Positions 29,759 to 41,212 of a stretch of 64,000 nucleotides of DNA are shown here, one piece after another; the first letter of the stretch is position 1; the number at the start of each line of letters is the position of its first letter. Under the pieces are notes generated by a model, which had not been told where the DNA came from, made no database searches, and was given only the letters and a program-made list of their open reading frames with translations. The stretch is taken from positions 2,083,001 through 2,147,000 of the forward strand of contig JASPKZ010007250.1 of NCBI GenBank assembly GCA_030220185.1, written 5' to 3'. A program made the position numbers and the translations under genes. The stretch comes from Diploptera punctata. Its lineage: Eukaryota; Arthropoda; Insecta; Blattodea; Blaberidae.

Positions 29759-30077
29759 AGATTTATTTAGCCTGGTGGAGTTAAGGCCATGTGGCCTTCT
29801 CTTCCACTCACCAGGACAAACATATATTACATCAGAATATAACAATCTTAATTAACTCTAATATTAAACACTAAGTAAAAATTTGATCAAAAGATATCTA
29901 ATATATAACGATCTATAATACAACCAGTTAATATTAGTTACAATTAAGACTAAAACTAATAATAAAATGTATACAAGCAAGGCATATTAAATTGTCCCTG
30001 TCTAGTGTATATAAAAAACAAAGGAAAATAATGAGATATAGAAAACTAATTTTACGATTATACAATATTTAAAACAA
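29759..30077 (-). mobile_element. LINE-F 3' UTR fragment
   Basis: The minus-strand 3' end (GGCCACATGGCCTTAACTCC at 29776-29800) plus AT-rich UTR. There is no coding region. It breaks into SINE3b at about 30078. Confidence 0.75.
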
Positions 30078-31012
30078 AACAACTGGTACTACTCGGAAAA
30101 CTAAGGTACTACTTGGGAAAATCGGTTAAATTTTGCTCAGATGCCCTAATTTAGACTTCAGCTTCTTTTATGAGCTCGAAAATCTGCAGACTCGGGATCT
30201 ACAGCTTAAAGTTTCCTCGTGAAGGACTAGTCCCCTGGATTTTTCAATAAAAAAAATCCACTGACTCCGGCCGGGTTTGAAGCCGTGACCCTTGGTACTA
30301 GAAGCAAGAAACATAACTAGACAAACCTCGGCAGACATATATTACATATCCATCCATAGTAATTCTGCCCGAAGACAAGTCCTTCGCAGCAATCATAGCA
30401 TTTTCATGTTATGCTTGCAGCTTTACTAGGGAATTTTAGGTGTGGTAGCTTCCCGTTGCTTTCCACACAGATGAAGGATGATGATGATGATAATGATATG
30501 GATGATGATGATGATGGCCATATGATTTCGGGGACCGTTTGGGCCTTAAAGTTTTCCTGACATTTGTCTTACAGGTGAGGAAAAACCCCGATAAAAACCT
30601 CACCCAGAAAAACTGCCGCGACCGGAGATCGAACCCGGGCCCGCTGCGTAACAAGACAGCACGCTATCTCGAGACCACAGCGGTTGACTTATTTCCCTAT
30701 AGATGTCAGTAAATGACATATGATCAGCAGATTGCCTCAATGAGACATCTAGTAGATAACTAAGGTACTACTTGGGTGGGAAAATCGGTTAAATTTTGCT
30801 CAGAGGCACTAATTCAGGCTTCAGCTTCTTTTACGAGCTCCAAAATCTGCAGACTCGGGGTCTACAGCTTAAAGTTCCTCCTGGACGACTAGTCCTCTGG
30901 ATTTTTTCAATCCAAAAAGTCCATTGACTCCGGCCTGGTTTGAAGCCGTAACCCTAGGTACTAGAAGCAAGAAACATAACTAGACCAACCCCGGCAGACA
31001 TATATTACATAT
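30078..31012 (-). mobile_element. Two SINE3b copies flanking SINE1a
   Basis: 30078-30337 and 30690-31012 are two minus-strand copies of a SINE3 variant (GGTACTACTTGGG, AAATTTTGCTCAGA, ATCTGCAGACTCGGG, then the tRNA-like head GGTTTGAAGCCGTGACCC). Both are followed by CGGCAGACATATATTACATA, so one probably arose by local duplication. Confidence 0.7.
30342..30688 (-). mobile_element. SINE1a
   Basis: Minus-strand copy with head at 30610-30688 (CCGCTGTGGTCTCGAGATAG, GGTTCGATCTCC) and a GGAT-type end at about 30350. An expanded ATGATG run sits at 30477-30515. Confidence 0.85.
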
Positions 31013-31094
31013 AGTAATATGAAATTATATTAATATTACTTATTTTATTAATGCCATTGTTTTCCGCCTTCTTTATCTTTAGACTGTATTAGTC

Positions 31095-31340
31095 CTTGCT
31101 CAGACAGTGTAGCCAACTTATCACAAAAACACGCTTACAAATAAGTGAACGCTAAACTAATCTGGTGTACACTAACCAGCCCATTTTCTCAACCTAACTT
31201 ATCCACTAAAGTAGGCAGATTCCTGGAATAGAATACCCTTGTATATGAGTAAACATGTTGGCAATTGACTCTAGCGGGAACGTTGTCACGTTGGCTAACA
31301 TTACGCTAGCAGTCACTTGTTCTCCGATTGAATATTTTTA
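31095..31340 (+). mobile_element. Family N remnant joined to LINE-M fragment
   Basis: 31095-31230 is family N in inverted orientation (AGACAGTGTAGCCAACTTATC, CTAACTTATCCACTAAAG). 31247-31330 reads YMSKHVGN..RERCHVG...ASSHLFSD with stops, matching the LINE-M YMNIHLAIGSNRNICYHIG region. The same junction occurs at 24190 and 48895. Confidence 0.55.
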
Positions 31341-31399
31341 TGATATAGCGTATACTTTTTGATAAGAGTGATATGTTTCTTAAATAAATAAATACATAC

Positions 31400-31436
<37 letters not shown>
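31400..31436. repeat. (TA)n microsatellite
   Basis: A TA run with one interruption. Confidence 0.9.
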
Positions 31437-31437
<1 letters not shown>

Positions 31438-31622
31438 GTTTTTTATACAAAAACTAATTGAATTAAAGTACTTCGTTAAGACATATTTATAAATATTTGG
31501 CCATTTATGTGTGACAGAGCAAATTATAGCAATTCATTGGTCATATTCATCATATTTTCAGTCTTTTAAGATATAAAGAACATTTATGGTACAATTTCTT
31601 TCTTCCGTTTTTGATTTGTTAA

Positions 31623-32046
31623 ATTTCTCAGTTTTTTTTTTTTTTTTTTTTTTTTTTGCAAATGCCCCAGGCTGTCCTTCGACATTCCTGGTGTTCTCTG
31701 CTGGGATGGTGTACTTGTAACCCACTTCTGAGGTGGTTGAGCCTGGTATGCGGGGTTACGTTGCCCCGATAATATGAGTGATGATGATAATGGTGCGCCA
31801 GGAGAGCCCCTATTCCTAAGCTTAATCTACGAGTGAGATGAATATGAATGATGATGATTGCGATGGCCATGTGATTTCGGGACCGTTTGGGCCTTAAAGT
31901 TTTCCTGACATTTGCCTTACAGGTGAGGAAAAATCCCGATAAAAACCTCACTCCAGAAAAACTGTACCAACCGGGGATCAAACCCGGGCCCGCTGCGTGA
32001 CAAGGCAGCACGCTACCTCGAGGCCACAACGGTGGACATTTCTCAG
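31623..32046 (-). mobile_element. SINE1b full-length, poly-A tail, 9-bp TSD
   Basis: Minus-strand element 31632-32037. The tRNA-like head is at 31965-32037, followed by body and variant b end (CTGGGGCATTTGC) with an A-rich tail (T27 at 31632-31658). ATTTCTCAG at 31623-31631 and 32038-32046 is the TSD. It is the most complete SINE1b in the window. Confidence 0.95.
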
Positions 32047-32417
32047 AATTTTGTTTCTTGTAAAATCTATCTTCGTCTCCTATTTCTTTTGAATTCACAG
32101 AATGGACTTTTCCCTTACATATATAGGCCTATCTGAGCAAATATTTATGTATTGTCTCGCGATAAACAGATAGCTACTGACAACTTTAATAAAATAAAAA
32201 GCAAGCTACAATATCAAATTCCATAGTTTAACTTGCTTTTCACTTGCATTTTACTCTTAAATAAGTAGTTAATTGTCATAAACTGATTTTTTAATTAATT
32301 TTACAAAATGAAATAATTACACAATTATAATATTATTAGGTACATTTTTATGTTACAGTGCATATTTTTTGTTAATTGTAGGTAATAATTTCTTTTTTTT
32401 TTGCATATTTTGATGGT

Positions 32418-33995
32418 TTTTATGTCATAACTAGAGTCTGGACGTTAGGCACTTAAAAATTCAAAATAGGCAGGCAAAAATGCACTAAAATGCACTATAA
32501 AATTCAAAATAGGCTCTTAAAAATAGACTATAACATAAATTTTTACAGCCTTACGTAAAGAATATAAACATCATCATCATCATCATAGTACATTCACGAA
32601 TTTAGGCCATTTGTTGACCTGTTTCGGCCTCAAGAGAAACACCATCCAGAAGTCTTTTGAGTGGACGTCCTGGTCTTCTTCCTGCAGGTTGATATCTTAA
32701 CATTTGTTTGGGTATTCTGTGATCTTCCATTCGATGAACATGTTGCATCCATCTTGACTTTTAATCAGAAATTTTGTTTTCTAAAGATTCCATGTGTAAT
32801 TCTTCTAAGATGTCATTTTTTTTTTGTGATCTAGTAGTGTGTATCCTGCAGTCCTCCGAAGGTATCTCATTTCAGCAGAACTAAGTCTCTGTATATCCTT
32901 CTCTTTCAACGTCCATACTTCGCTACCATACAAAAGAGTTGGAAGAGCCAGTGTTTTATACACTTTCAGTCTTGAATGCTTTTGGACTAACTGTGGCTTG
33001 AAGATAGAATTTATTAACCCTAAAATTCTTAAACATTTAGATATTTTTGTATTTACATCCTTTTCTTCTTCATATGAGATATTGCACCCTAGATATGTAA
33101 AATTATTCACCTGCTCCAAAATTTTATTGTCCAGTACAATTTTACTTCTGACAGGATCTACACCTTGAAATGCCATAATTTTTGTCTTTTCTGTAGATAT
33201 CTTTAATCCATATTCTTCTGTAATTTTGTTAAGTTCATACAGACCTTTCTGTAGATTATCTTCGGAATTTGCTATTATTATTTGGTCATCTGCAAACAAT
33301 AGGGTGTTTAATTTTCTATTTTCTGATATTCTTAAACATATGCTATCAAAAGCATACGAAGATATCAGAAATTATTATGGAACTTGTTTTGCCTCTTTTT
33401 ACAAAGAGCATACGTATGTTTTGCAGTGTATACGTGCTGCGAAAGATGGCACTTCTTCGCGCAATTCACTGAAATTTTACACAATTTGCAAACCAATATT
33501 GAACCCTCACTTGAGAACATTTCCACTCCAAATTCTTTCACGAAATTGGTCAGTTTGTCTTACTGTTCACTGTTGTCCGTTCTTATCGCATAGTAAAACA
33601 ACTGTTCTAAAGATTAAAAAAAAAGCCACATACATTTGTCGCACCACTTTGTCTTTGTAACACCCGTCTGTGAACGAAGACTACAGACTGAATTCAGTGT
33701 TACCAACATCAAAAATAATATTGCCAGTCACTTACAGGTTTCTATGCAATGATATGTGTCATGAAGTTTGTCCATTTCAGTTAATTTCATTGAAACACTA
33801 AGTTAATTTCGACAAAAATGGCAAATAGGCATTTACAGGCATTGCAAGCTAAAATAGGCATTTATAGGCAAAATGAACTTCATGGAAAACAACTCTAGGG
33901 TCGTTGGTATGAACTTATATGAAGTCACTTTTACAATATCTATAATAAATAACTATAGGCGTTTTCCCTAACATCCGGTCTCTAGTTATAACATA
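32418..33995. mobile_element. TIR element P with nested LINE-B
   Basis: Termini of about 30 nt, AACTAGAGTCTGGACGTTAG at 32430 and its inverted partner CTAACATCCGGTCTCTAGTT ending at about 33985, with several mismatches. Subterminal AAATAGGCA repeats lie inside both ends (32463-32515 and 33822-33872). The interior holds LINE-B and otherwise no recognised transposase. The superfamily is unassigned. Confidence 0.7.
32575..33345 (-). mobile_element. LINE-B RT with FADD box
   Basis: Minus-strand frame 33345-32805: NTLLFADDQIIIANSEDNLQ (RT catalytic ADD), ISTEKTKIMAFQG, FTYLGCNISYEEEKDVNTKI, SRLKVYKTLALPTLLYGSEVWTL and EMRYLRRTAGYTLLD. It runs out of frame at a T11 run (32816-32826). The remainder, encoding ILEELHMES, HVHRMEDHRIPKQMLRYQPAGRRPGRP and LEAETGQQMA, follows in another frame to a GATGATG tail at 32575. 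It is 5'-truncated and inserted inside element P. Confidence 0.85.
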
Positions 33996-34790
33996 AAATC
34001 AGTATAGGTCTTATTATCTTGAAATAAATTTTAAATGTTTTCGTCTGTTCATGTATTGTTTAACATAATTATTTGTACGTTGTATCTATTGAATATAACA
34101 TTTAGCGTGACTATGTATCACACACGTTATAAAGGTACCTCATACATAAATAATGCATTCAATAACAGAAACTGCAGTAGAAGATAACACAAAATGTAAA
34201 CACACACCGCTTACACGATAAAAGAGCCGCATCACAAACGTAAGAGCTACTGCGCCTTGCTTTCTGTGATATCGTTGTTTATTGTTGCAATGAATAACCA
34301 AAAAAACACTGGCACGCCACAAAATTATATCTTGTTGGTCAGTAATTGAATTAAATTGTTTCACATATAACGTGTCGTTTTATATCCTACATCTATTTTA
34401 CTGTTTTATATATGTGTTTAAAGGTGTTTGGAGCGTGCTCTGTGTGTGTGTTTTTTTATGTCAAGTTGTTTTCATTGTATTTGCCTCTATATTGGACTAA
34501 TCAATGCGAGAGGCGCTTTAATTGGTTCAACTAGACAGTGGGCCTCTCTTAATTAGCGCATAGTGCTAGTTGAATAGACAGCTATCCCATAGGACGCACC
34601 TAAAAAATCTATGGACTAATTTTAAAACAATTCACCCTACTTTCAATACACATTCATTGCACTGTTTGTGATTAAATGAGGATATTATTAACCCGACCTT
34701 TAGCATTTATAAAGAATGTCATTTATTTTATTTTTTTAATCCAACCATACGGTTTGGAAATATCTGTAAATAGAACAAAAGTTGTAGCAT
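33996..34790. other. No recognisable feature
   Basis: AT-rich. A short (GT)n lies at 34440-34452. No supported gene. Confidence 0.5.
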
Positions 34791-34804
34791 TCAAATAGTC
34801 TTCT

Positions 34805-34880
34805 CCGCTAATGCACTGACACTATCGAACCTGTAGGTTAATGGCCGCGTGGACATAAGCTCTTCATACATCCCTATCAT
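34805..34880 (-). mobile_element. LINE-A 3'-terminal fragment
   Basis: GCACTGACACTATCGAACC and GGCCGCGTGGACATAAGC mark the LINE-A 3' end. It changes to the LINE-C tail at about 34885. Confidence 0.75.
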
Positions 34881-34884
34881 GAGA

Positions 34885-35510
34885 TGTCTTCCAATCATCA
34901 TCATCACCACTTCAGGGATTAGGCAATTGCCCGTTCCGACTTCATAATGCATCAGCCCAACGTCTTCTAGGTCTTCCAACATCACGTCTTCCTCTTGCTC
35001 GATAATTTCTTGCTAACAATGGATATCTCTCCTTACTCATTCCATCCATATGATCAATCCATTTCTGTCTGTAATTCATGACTTTATCCAATAAAGGCTG
35101 TACTTTCAATTATTCTCTTATATCCTCATTTCTTATTCTATCAAGTCTTGCACATCCTTTAACTTGTCTTAGGAACCTCATCTCCGCCGTCTGTATTCTA
35201 TCCTTCTGTTTTTTCGTTGGTGCCCAAGTTTCACATCCATACAATATTGTGCGAACCGCCATAACACTATACATTTTTATCTTGGTTTCTTTTCTAATTT
35301 TATTTTTGAATTTGCTCTGCATTGTTCCACACACCGTCTGAAATTTATTTATTTTGGAGTCAATATCTCTTTCCACATTGTAGCCAACATCACAGCCCAA
35401 ATATTTGAAACTAGACACCTGTTCTATACTTTGATTTTCTAAAATAATTTTGGATCTCTTCCTCTAAAAGCCATGGTCTTCGTTTTCATTTCAGAAATCT
35501 TTAGATCATA
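34885..35510 (-). mobile_element. LINE-C RT C-terminus
   Basis: Minus-strand, GATGATG tail at 34888-34900. The frame 35418-35110 encodes MSSFKYLGCDVGYNVERDIDSKINKFQTVCGTMQ, KETKIKMYSVMAVRTILYGCETW, AEMRFLRQVKGCARLDRIRNEDIRE. A frameshift then leads into NYRQKWIDHMDGMSKERYPLLARNYRARGRRDVGRPRRRW. Upstream MKTKTMAFRGRDP extends the match to about 35510. Confidence 0.85.
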
Positions 35511-35925
35511 TAATTTACAATCATACCCTGTATAATATACTTCTCTAAAATCATGGTTAACGTATTCTACCACCTCATTCTTGGGCTCCCAACGGAGCGT
35601 TTTCCCTCTGATTTCCTTACAAGAAGCCTCCATACCCTAACTAACTCACAGACACTATCGAACCCATTGGTTCATGGCCGCGCGGACATAAGCTCTCCAC
35701 ACATCCCTAACCTGAGCTAATGTTTTGCAATCATTCCCTGTATAATCTACTTCCCCCAAATCATAGTTAATGTTATTCTCCCACCTCATTATTGGTCTAT
35801 CAACTGGGCGTTTTCCCTCTGGATTTCCTACAAGAAGTTTCCATTCACGTCTTTCATTCCCCATGCATGCCACATGTCCTGTCCATCGCAATCTATGAGA
35901 CTTAACTGTTCTCATTATATCACTG
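35511..35925 (-). mobile_element. Two LINE-A 3' fragments
   Basis: 35511-35637 carries the FREVYYTGYD and RWE.KNE.. region. 35643-35925 is a separate copy with its own 3' end (CACTATCGAACCC) and the frame 35915-35655 (MRTVKSHRLRWTGHVACMGNERREWKLLVGN, GKRPVDRPIMRWEN, VDYTGNDCKTL). Both are minus strand. Confidence 0.8.
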
Positions 35926-36412
35926 CAACCAGATCATATTATTTATTGCCAAAGGATCGGAATATTGTAAGAATGCACCCTAGTGGTGAAAAAATGAAAC
36001 ACATCAAACTGCATATGAATTAATTTATGATGTCCTATGATGCAAATATGTCAATTGTATTTTTTTTCTGGAACGTTATTACCTGGGAAAAAATACGTTT
36101 AAGAAAGTGCAAACAGTGATTTTTTTGCGGTATAATCAATTGCTACAAATGTGTTTACATTATCTCCCACAACCACAATAAGGTTACTTTCGTGCACTAT
36201 ATATACACAATCTGGTAGCCACATGAAGTCACTGCAAAATAATGGTGACCTATTCAGAATGTTAAAAAGAAGGAGTTTGATTCTATACAGTGATAAAATT
36301 AAACTGTTAAATTGAGGTCAAAAACGACTGTGATTGGTTGTAAATAAAAAATCAGTGAAATGTGATTGGTCAGTGACTCCCATTTGGGGCATGAGTTAAA
36401 TGGTCACATAAA
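35926..36412 (+). mobile_element. Family G element, 5'-truncated
   Basis: Starts at TCACTGCAACCAGATCATA and ends GGCATGAGTTAAATGGTCA. It keeps the middle region (GTGCACTATATATACACAATC) but lacks the hairpin end. Confidence 0.75.
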
Positions 36413-36429
36413 AATACAAAAAAAAAACT

Positions 36430-36985
36430 CGATAGGCCTAGATTATGCTTGGTCTATCAGCTGGTTACTTGTCTGACACCCACATGCGTTAATCGCAGAG
36501 ATAGACGATCATCCTGCCAGAACAGAAGTGACATGTGATCAACATGGCTTGTCCTTCAGTCGTTATAGCTGGTTTTCTCAACCTGGAGTCGCTATTTATT
36601 GTAGCAACCCAAACGCCTCACGATGCTGGGTGGGCACCGGTCCCATTTATAATTCCATGGCGAGACAGGCCTAGAAGATCCTTAGCCTACCATCCGACTG
36701 CTGGCCTCACATCCACATGTGTCAATTAGAGGTGGATGATCATCTAGTCAGTGTAGGGATGACATGTGGTCAGGATGTCGAGTCCCCCAGCCTTTATAGC
36801 TGGTTTTCCCAACCCAGAATCGCTACTTATTGTAGCAACCCAAATGCCTCATGATGCTGGGTGGGCAACGGTCCCATACTGGTCGAAATTCCATTAGAAA
36901 ATTTCTTCCCCATGGATTCCCGAACCAGCTCAAATTATGTAGCTCTGCGCCAAGGCATTTTACCTCTAGGCTCATCTCGGGGCCT
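36430..36985 (-). mobile_element. Two tandem SINE2 copies
   Basis: Copy 1 (36430-36645) has lost its head. Copy 2 (36646-36985) ends with the tRNA-like head (GGTTCGGGAATCC, AGCCTAGAGGTAAAATGCC). Both show ACAATAAGTAGCGA, TGGGACC and the ACACATGTGGATGTGAGG segment. Confidence 0.8.
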
Positions 36986-37412
36986 CTATATAATCTACTT
37001 CCCTCAAATCATGGTTAATGTTATTCTCCTACCTCATTCTTGTACTAACTACTGGAACCATATAACTAACTAACTCATTGACACTATCGAACTCGCAAGT
37101 TCACGGCTCCGTGGATAAAAGCTTTCCATACATCCCCATCCTGAACTAATGTTTTCCTATCATCTCTGTATAATCCACTTCCCTTAAATCATGGTTAATG
37201 TTATTCTCCCACCTCATTCTTGGTCTACCAACTAGGAGTTTTCACGCTGGTTTTCCTACAAGAAGCTTATTTGCCACTCTTTCATTCCCCATTCGTGGCA
37301 CATGTCCTTCCCCCATGGATCCCGGAACCAGCTCAAGTCCAGTAGCTGTGCACCAAGGCACCTTGTCTTTACCACTCTGCTATCGTGCATTACCACTCGG
37401 CTATGGTGCGAG
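36986..37412 (-). mobile_element. LINE-A fragments and a SINE2 head
   Basis: 36986-37055 is a LINE-A 3' piece. 37065-37310 is another with a 3' end (GACACTATCGAACTCG) and a broken GKPAWKLL, GRPRMRWEN segment. 37311-37412 is a SINE2 tRNA-like head (GGTTCCGGGATCC, with the A-box segment duplicated). Confidence 0.75.
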
Positions 37413-37686
37413 AAACATAAAAATACGCTTGTTAATTTAATGATACAGAAATGTAATGAAGTGCAACTTGAGCTATATTAACATGTATCTTTCAACATGA
37501 TCCACAATAATCTGCAACATAAACAGCGCGTGTGAAATCCTGGAATTAGCAGGATTCCAGTTTCAACCGCAACAAGTGTTTATATATACAAGGCTCTATT
37601 TAGTTTACAACAAATAAACATCAAACTACACTAAAATTCCTTAAAATACAATTAATGCAAATATTACAATTTGGGACCCTATTTTA
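37413..37686. other. No recognisable feature
   Basis: No gene or shared repeat seen. Confidence 0.5.
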
Positions 37687-38479
37687 AACTAAAGGACTTT
37701 CTTACTCATTGGCACTATCGAACCCGTAGGTTCATGGCCTAGCGGACATAATCTCTCCAAACATCCCTATCCTGAGCTAATATTTTCCAATCATTCCCTT
37801 ATAATCTACTTCCCTCAAATCATAGTTACTCCCACCTCATTCTTGATCTACCAATTGGGCGTTTTCCCTCTGGCTTTCCTACAGGAAGCTTCCATGCATG
37901 TCTTTCATTCCCCATGCGCAGAACATGTCCTGCCCATCGCAGTCTACGAGACTCAACTGTTCTTATTATATCTGGCTTCCTATAAAGACCATGTAGTTAA
38001 TTGTTAAGTAGTCTTCTCTATTCACCTGGCTGTTCATCTCGCTTTAGTCCAAAATTTTCCTAAGTACTTTATTCTCAAAAACTCGTAATCTCCTTTCCTC
38101 CCTTAAAATAAGAGTCCATGTTTCTCATCCATATAATATAACTGGTAGAATAAGTTTTATATATTTCCAGTTTGACGTTTTTGAAAGGAGTTGGGACATC
38201 AAGAGTCTCTGCAATGCATAATAGCACGCTTTTTCAGAATTGAGCCTATGTTTAATTTCTTTGTTCATCTCATTCCTATTTGTGATTATTGTTCCTAGGG
38301 ATTTGAATTCAGCGACTTCCTCAAAATTTCCCTCATTTGTTATTAGCTCTCTATTTCCATTATATAATGCATTTTTATGTGTGACCATATATTTAGTTTT
38401 ATTGATATTTACTTCCAGTTCTAATTTCTTAGTGTTACTCAATAGTGCGTGCGTGTTTTCATTTAGTAACTAAAGGACT
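37687..38479 (-). mobile_element. LINE-A copy with 12-bp TSD
   Basis: Minus-strand element 37699-38467, with AACTAAAGGACT at 37687-37698 and 38468-38479. The frame 38442-38125 encodes MSNTKKLELEVNINKTKYMVTHKNALYNGN, FKSLGTIITNRNEMNKEIKHRLNSEKACYY and ILPVILYG. The rest (ETWTL, GPK, GHVLRMGNERHAWKLPVGK, GKRPIGRSRMRWE) is split by single-base indels. Confidence 0.9.
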
Positions 38480-38481
38480 AT

Positions 38482-39145
38482 AATCATAAGTAATGTCAAG
38501 AGTGATTTCTAAATCATCGATAAACCACGAATCACTTAACATTTGTTAGGACTATTTAACGATTACAATTAAGCTGTTTACTCAAACATCATTATTTAAA
38601 TATAGTTACCGGCATTTTAAAATATTTATACATTTAATATAAACGGCGATGTTTGAAAACAAATCAGAAATGTGAGGTTATATATATGCACTGCAACTTG
38701 ATCATATCATTTATTGCCAAATAGGATCGCAATATTGTAAGAATGCACCGTAGTGGAGAAATAATGAAACACATCAAACTGTATATTATAATCAACATTA
38801 TAAATTATTCATTTATTTTTTTAGTAAACAATTAAGTAAAATCACGGAATATGCTCATTATTTGCTATATTCAATGTATTTGTAGGAGAAGAACAATGTT
38901 CCGACGTGTTCAGAATATGAAAAAGGACGAGCTTTCTTTATCAGAAAAGCAGGAGCTGATAAAGAGAAATCGGTAAAGAGCGAGGTGAGACACGACTGTC
39001 ATTGGTTGTAAAACAAAATTAATTGAAACGTGATTGGTCATTGATTAGCATTTCGGGCATGAATTAAACAGTCATAAGTAATGTCACGAGTGATTTCCAA
39101 ATCATCGATAAATTCATGCATGAGTCACGAAGCGAAGTATATAAC
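38482..39145 (+). mobile_element. Family G element plus a second partial end
   Basis: 38482-39078 runs from TCATAAGTAATGTCAAGAG to GGCATGAATTAAACAGTC, with the hairpin mostly deleted. A second left end (TCATAAGTAATGTCACGAG, TCATCGATAAATTCATG) follows directly at 39075-39145. Confidence 0.7.
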
Positions 39146-39326
39146 AACCAACATCATAGGTTATTAATTATTTTTTTTAGTAAGCACTCAGTAGAATCAT
39201 TATTTAAAAACAATTATCAAATGTGTAGTTCAGACTTAAGATTTTTATGAACCTGAAAATCTTTAGACTTGGAACCCACCTCACAAAGAATCCATCGATC
39301 ATTGGGACTAGAGGCAAAGAGCATGC

Positions 39327-39328
<2 letters not shown>

Positions 39329-39359
<31 letters not shown>
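39329..39359. repeat. (CA)n microsatellite
   Basis: About 15 CA units at the 3' border of the next SINE2. Confidence 0.95.
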
Positions 39360-39361
<2 letters not shown>

Positions 39362-39985
39362 TGGCGCGACAGGCCTACCAGATGGCTGCTGGAGTCACAT
39401 ACATACGTGTTAATCACAGAGGTAGATGATCATGCAGCCAGTGTAGAAGTGATATTTTGTCAGTATGTAGGTCCCTAGAATGCTCAATCTGGAGTCGCTA
39501 CTTATTGTACCTATCCAAATGCATCACGATCGTGGATGGGCAGTAGGGTTATAACTTTTTGGACTTTTGTGAAATAAAATATTTCCTGTGCAATGGATGG
39601 ATGTAAAATATTTCCTGTGCAATGAATGGGTGACCTTTTATTTGAATCCATTGGAAAACGCCTTCATTCCACTGAGCTTCAAGAAAAGGTTACCCCCAAA
39701 TATATTTATATATCAATATTTAATATTGATTTGGGGGTGACCTTTTCTTGAAGCTCGGTGAAATGAAGGCCTTTTTTTCAACGGTTTTAAGCAAAAGATC
39801 ACCCATTCATTGCACAGGAAATATTTTATTTTACAAAAGTCCAAAAAGTGCTAATGGAAACAGTCCCACATTGGACGAAATTCCATGAGTAAACTTCTTC
39901 CCCATGAGGAACCGAACTAGCGCAAGTCCAGTAGCTATGCTCCAAGGCAACTTGCTTTAACCACTGGGCTACGGCTCGAGACAAA
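39360..39985 (-). mobile_element. SINE2 split by a foldback
   Basis: The minus-strand 3' half lies at 39360-39552 (GGCGCGACAGGCCTACCAG, GTTAATCACAGAGGTAGATG). The tRNA-like head half is at 39852-39985 (GTCCCACATTGGACGAAATTCC, GGTTCCTCATGGGG, AGCCCAGTGGTTAAAGCAAG). 39554-39849 is inserted between them. Confidence 0.85.
39554..39849. mobile_element. Foldback element (296 bp)
   Basis: Arms of about 130 nt: ACTTTTTGGACTTTTGT..AAATAAAATATTTCC at the left is the complement of the right end at 39849. GAGCTTCAAGAAAAGGT and ACCTTTTCTTGAAGCTC lie near the centre around an AT loop (39710-39735). The left arm contains a duplication of AAAATATTTCCTGTGCAATG. No coding. Confidence 0.8.
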
Positions 39986-40394
39986 GAACATAACCACAAG
40001 ACCGCAATTAATTTCCTCCATGGACAACAAGTACCGTTTTCTGCTGAAGACAAGGATGCAGACAAACAGAGGTCTGCCTTTAATACCAAGTGTTTATGAC
40101 GGGCGGATGCGCGCTCGTATAATTTACGAGGACGCAGCTAATGTAAGATAACGCTCCACACTTTGCAATTGAACGTGGTGTACAGCAAATGTTTATATTT
40201 ATGGAAATGAGATTCGAACTCAGCCACGCGTGAAGCAGTAATTGATGCGGACTGACGTAATGTGAAGTTTGATTAATTAACAGCTACCCTGATGAATTAA
40301 CTAGACCCCCACAACACTACATAAAGCAATTTTTTACTTGTTAAGCCTTATAACAACAGAAGAACATACACTACTGCAAATTTAAAAAAAAAAC
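39986..40394. other. No recognisable feature
   Basis: No gene or repeat assigned. GAGATTCGAACTCAGCCACGC at about 40209 resembles a tRNA T-arm on the minus strand, but no cloverleaf could be built. Confidence 0.4.
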
Positions 40395-41212
40395 ATATGT
40401 CGGAATTCCTAAAAAGTTAGTTAGACTTATACGAATGTGTCTAAATGACACAAAGAGTAGGGTGCGTATAGGCAAACTGTTTTCGAATACTTTTGAAATC
40501 AACAGTGGGTTGAAGCAAGGAGATGCACTATCTCCTCTACTATTTAATTTTGTACTAGAGCATGCCATCAAATCTTCAGAGGATGAAGAAGGCCTACAAC
40601 TCAATGGTATTAATAAGTTGTTAGTTTATGCTGATGATGTAGTACTATTGGGCGATAGCGAGGAGATACTAAAGGCCAACACACACACACTACTGAGTAA
40701 CACTAAGAAATTGGGACTGGAAGTAAATATCAATAAAACTAAATATACGGTCACACATAGAAATACATTATATAATGGAAATGCACAGCTAATGACAAAT
40801 GAGGGAAATTTTGAGGAAGTGGCTGAATTCAAATACCTAGGAACAATAATCACAAACAGGAATGAGATGCACAAGGAAATTAAACATAGGCTCAATTCTG
40901 GAAAAGCGTGCTATTATGTATTACAGAGACTCTTGACTTCCCAATTCCTTTCAAAAAACATTAAACTGAAAATATATAAAACTATTATTCTACCAGTTAT
41001 ATTGTATGGATGCGAAACATGGAATCTTACTTTAAGGGAGGAAAGGAGATTAAGAGTATTTGAGAATAAAGTTCTTAGGAAAATTTTTGGACCAAAGAGA
41101 GATGAACAGACAGATGAATCGAGAAGAATACCTAACAATGAATTACATGATCTTTATAGGAAGCCAGATATAATAAGAACCTACGGGTTTGATAGTGTCA
41201 GTGAGTTAGTTA
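40395..41212 (+). mobile_element. LINE-A with longest open RT frame and an internal deletion
   Basis: The frame is open from about 40402 (GIPKKLVRLIRMCLNDTKSR) with no stop before 41233. RT block with the QGD..SP.LF motif at residues 27-40 of the frame starting 40435 (GLKQGDALSPLLFNFVLEHA). Catalytic YADDVVLL at residues 65-72, then LGLEVNINKTKY, FKYLGTIIT, ILPVILYGCETW and NKVLRKIFGPKRDEQT. At 41180/41181 the sequence jumps from PDIIRT straight to the 3' terminus (CTACGGGTTTGATAGTGTCAG), deleting about 240 bp that encodes GHVARMGNE and GRPRMRWEN. The N-terminal endonuclease is absent, so the element cannot act autonomously. Confidence 0.9.

Noticed and set aside
40209..40235. tRNA T-arm-like GAGATTCGAACTC
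   Set aside because: No matching acceptor, D or anticodon arms were found.
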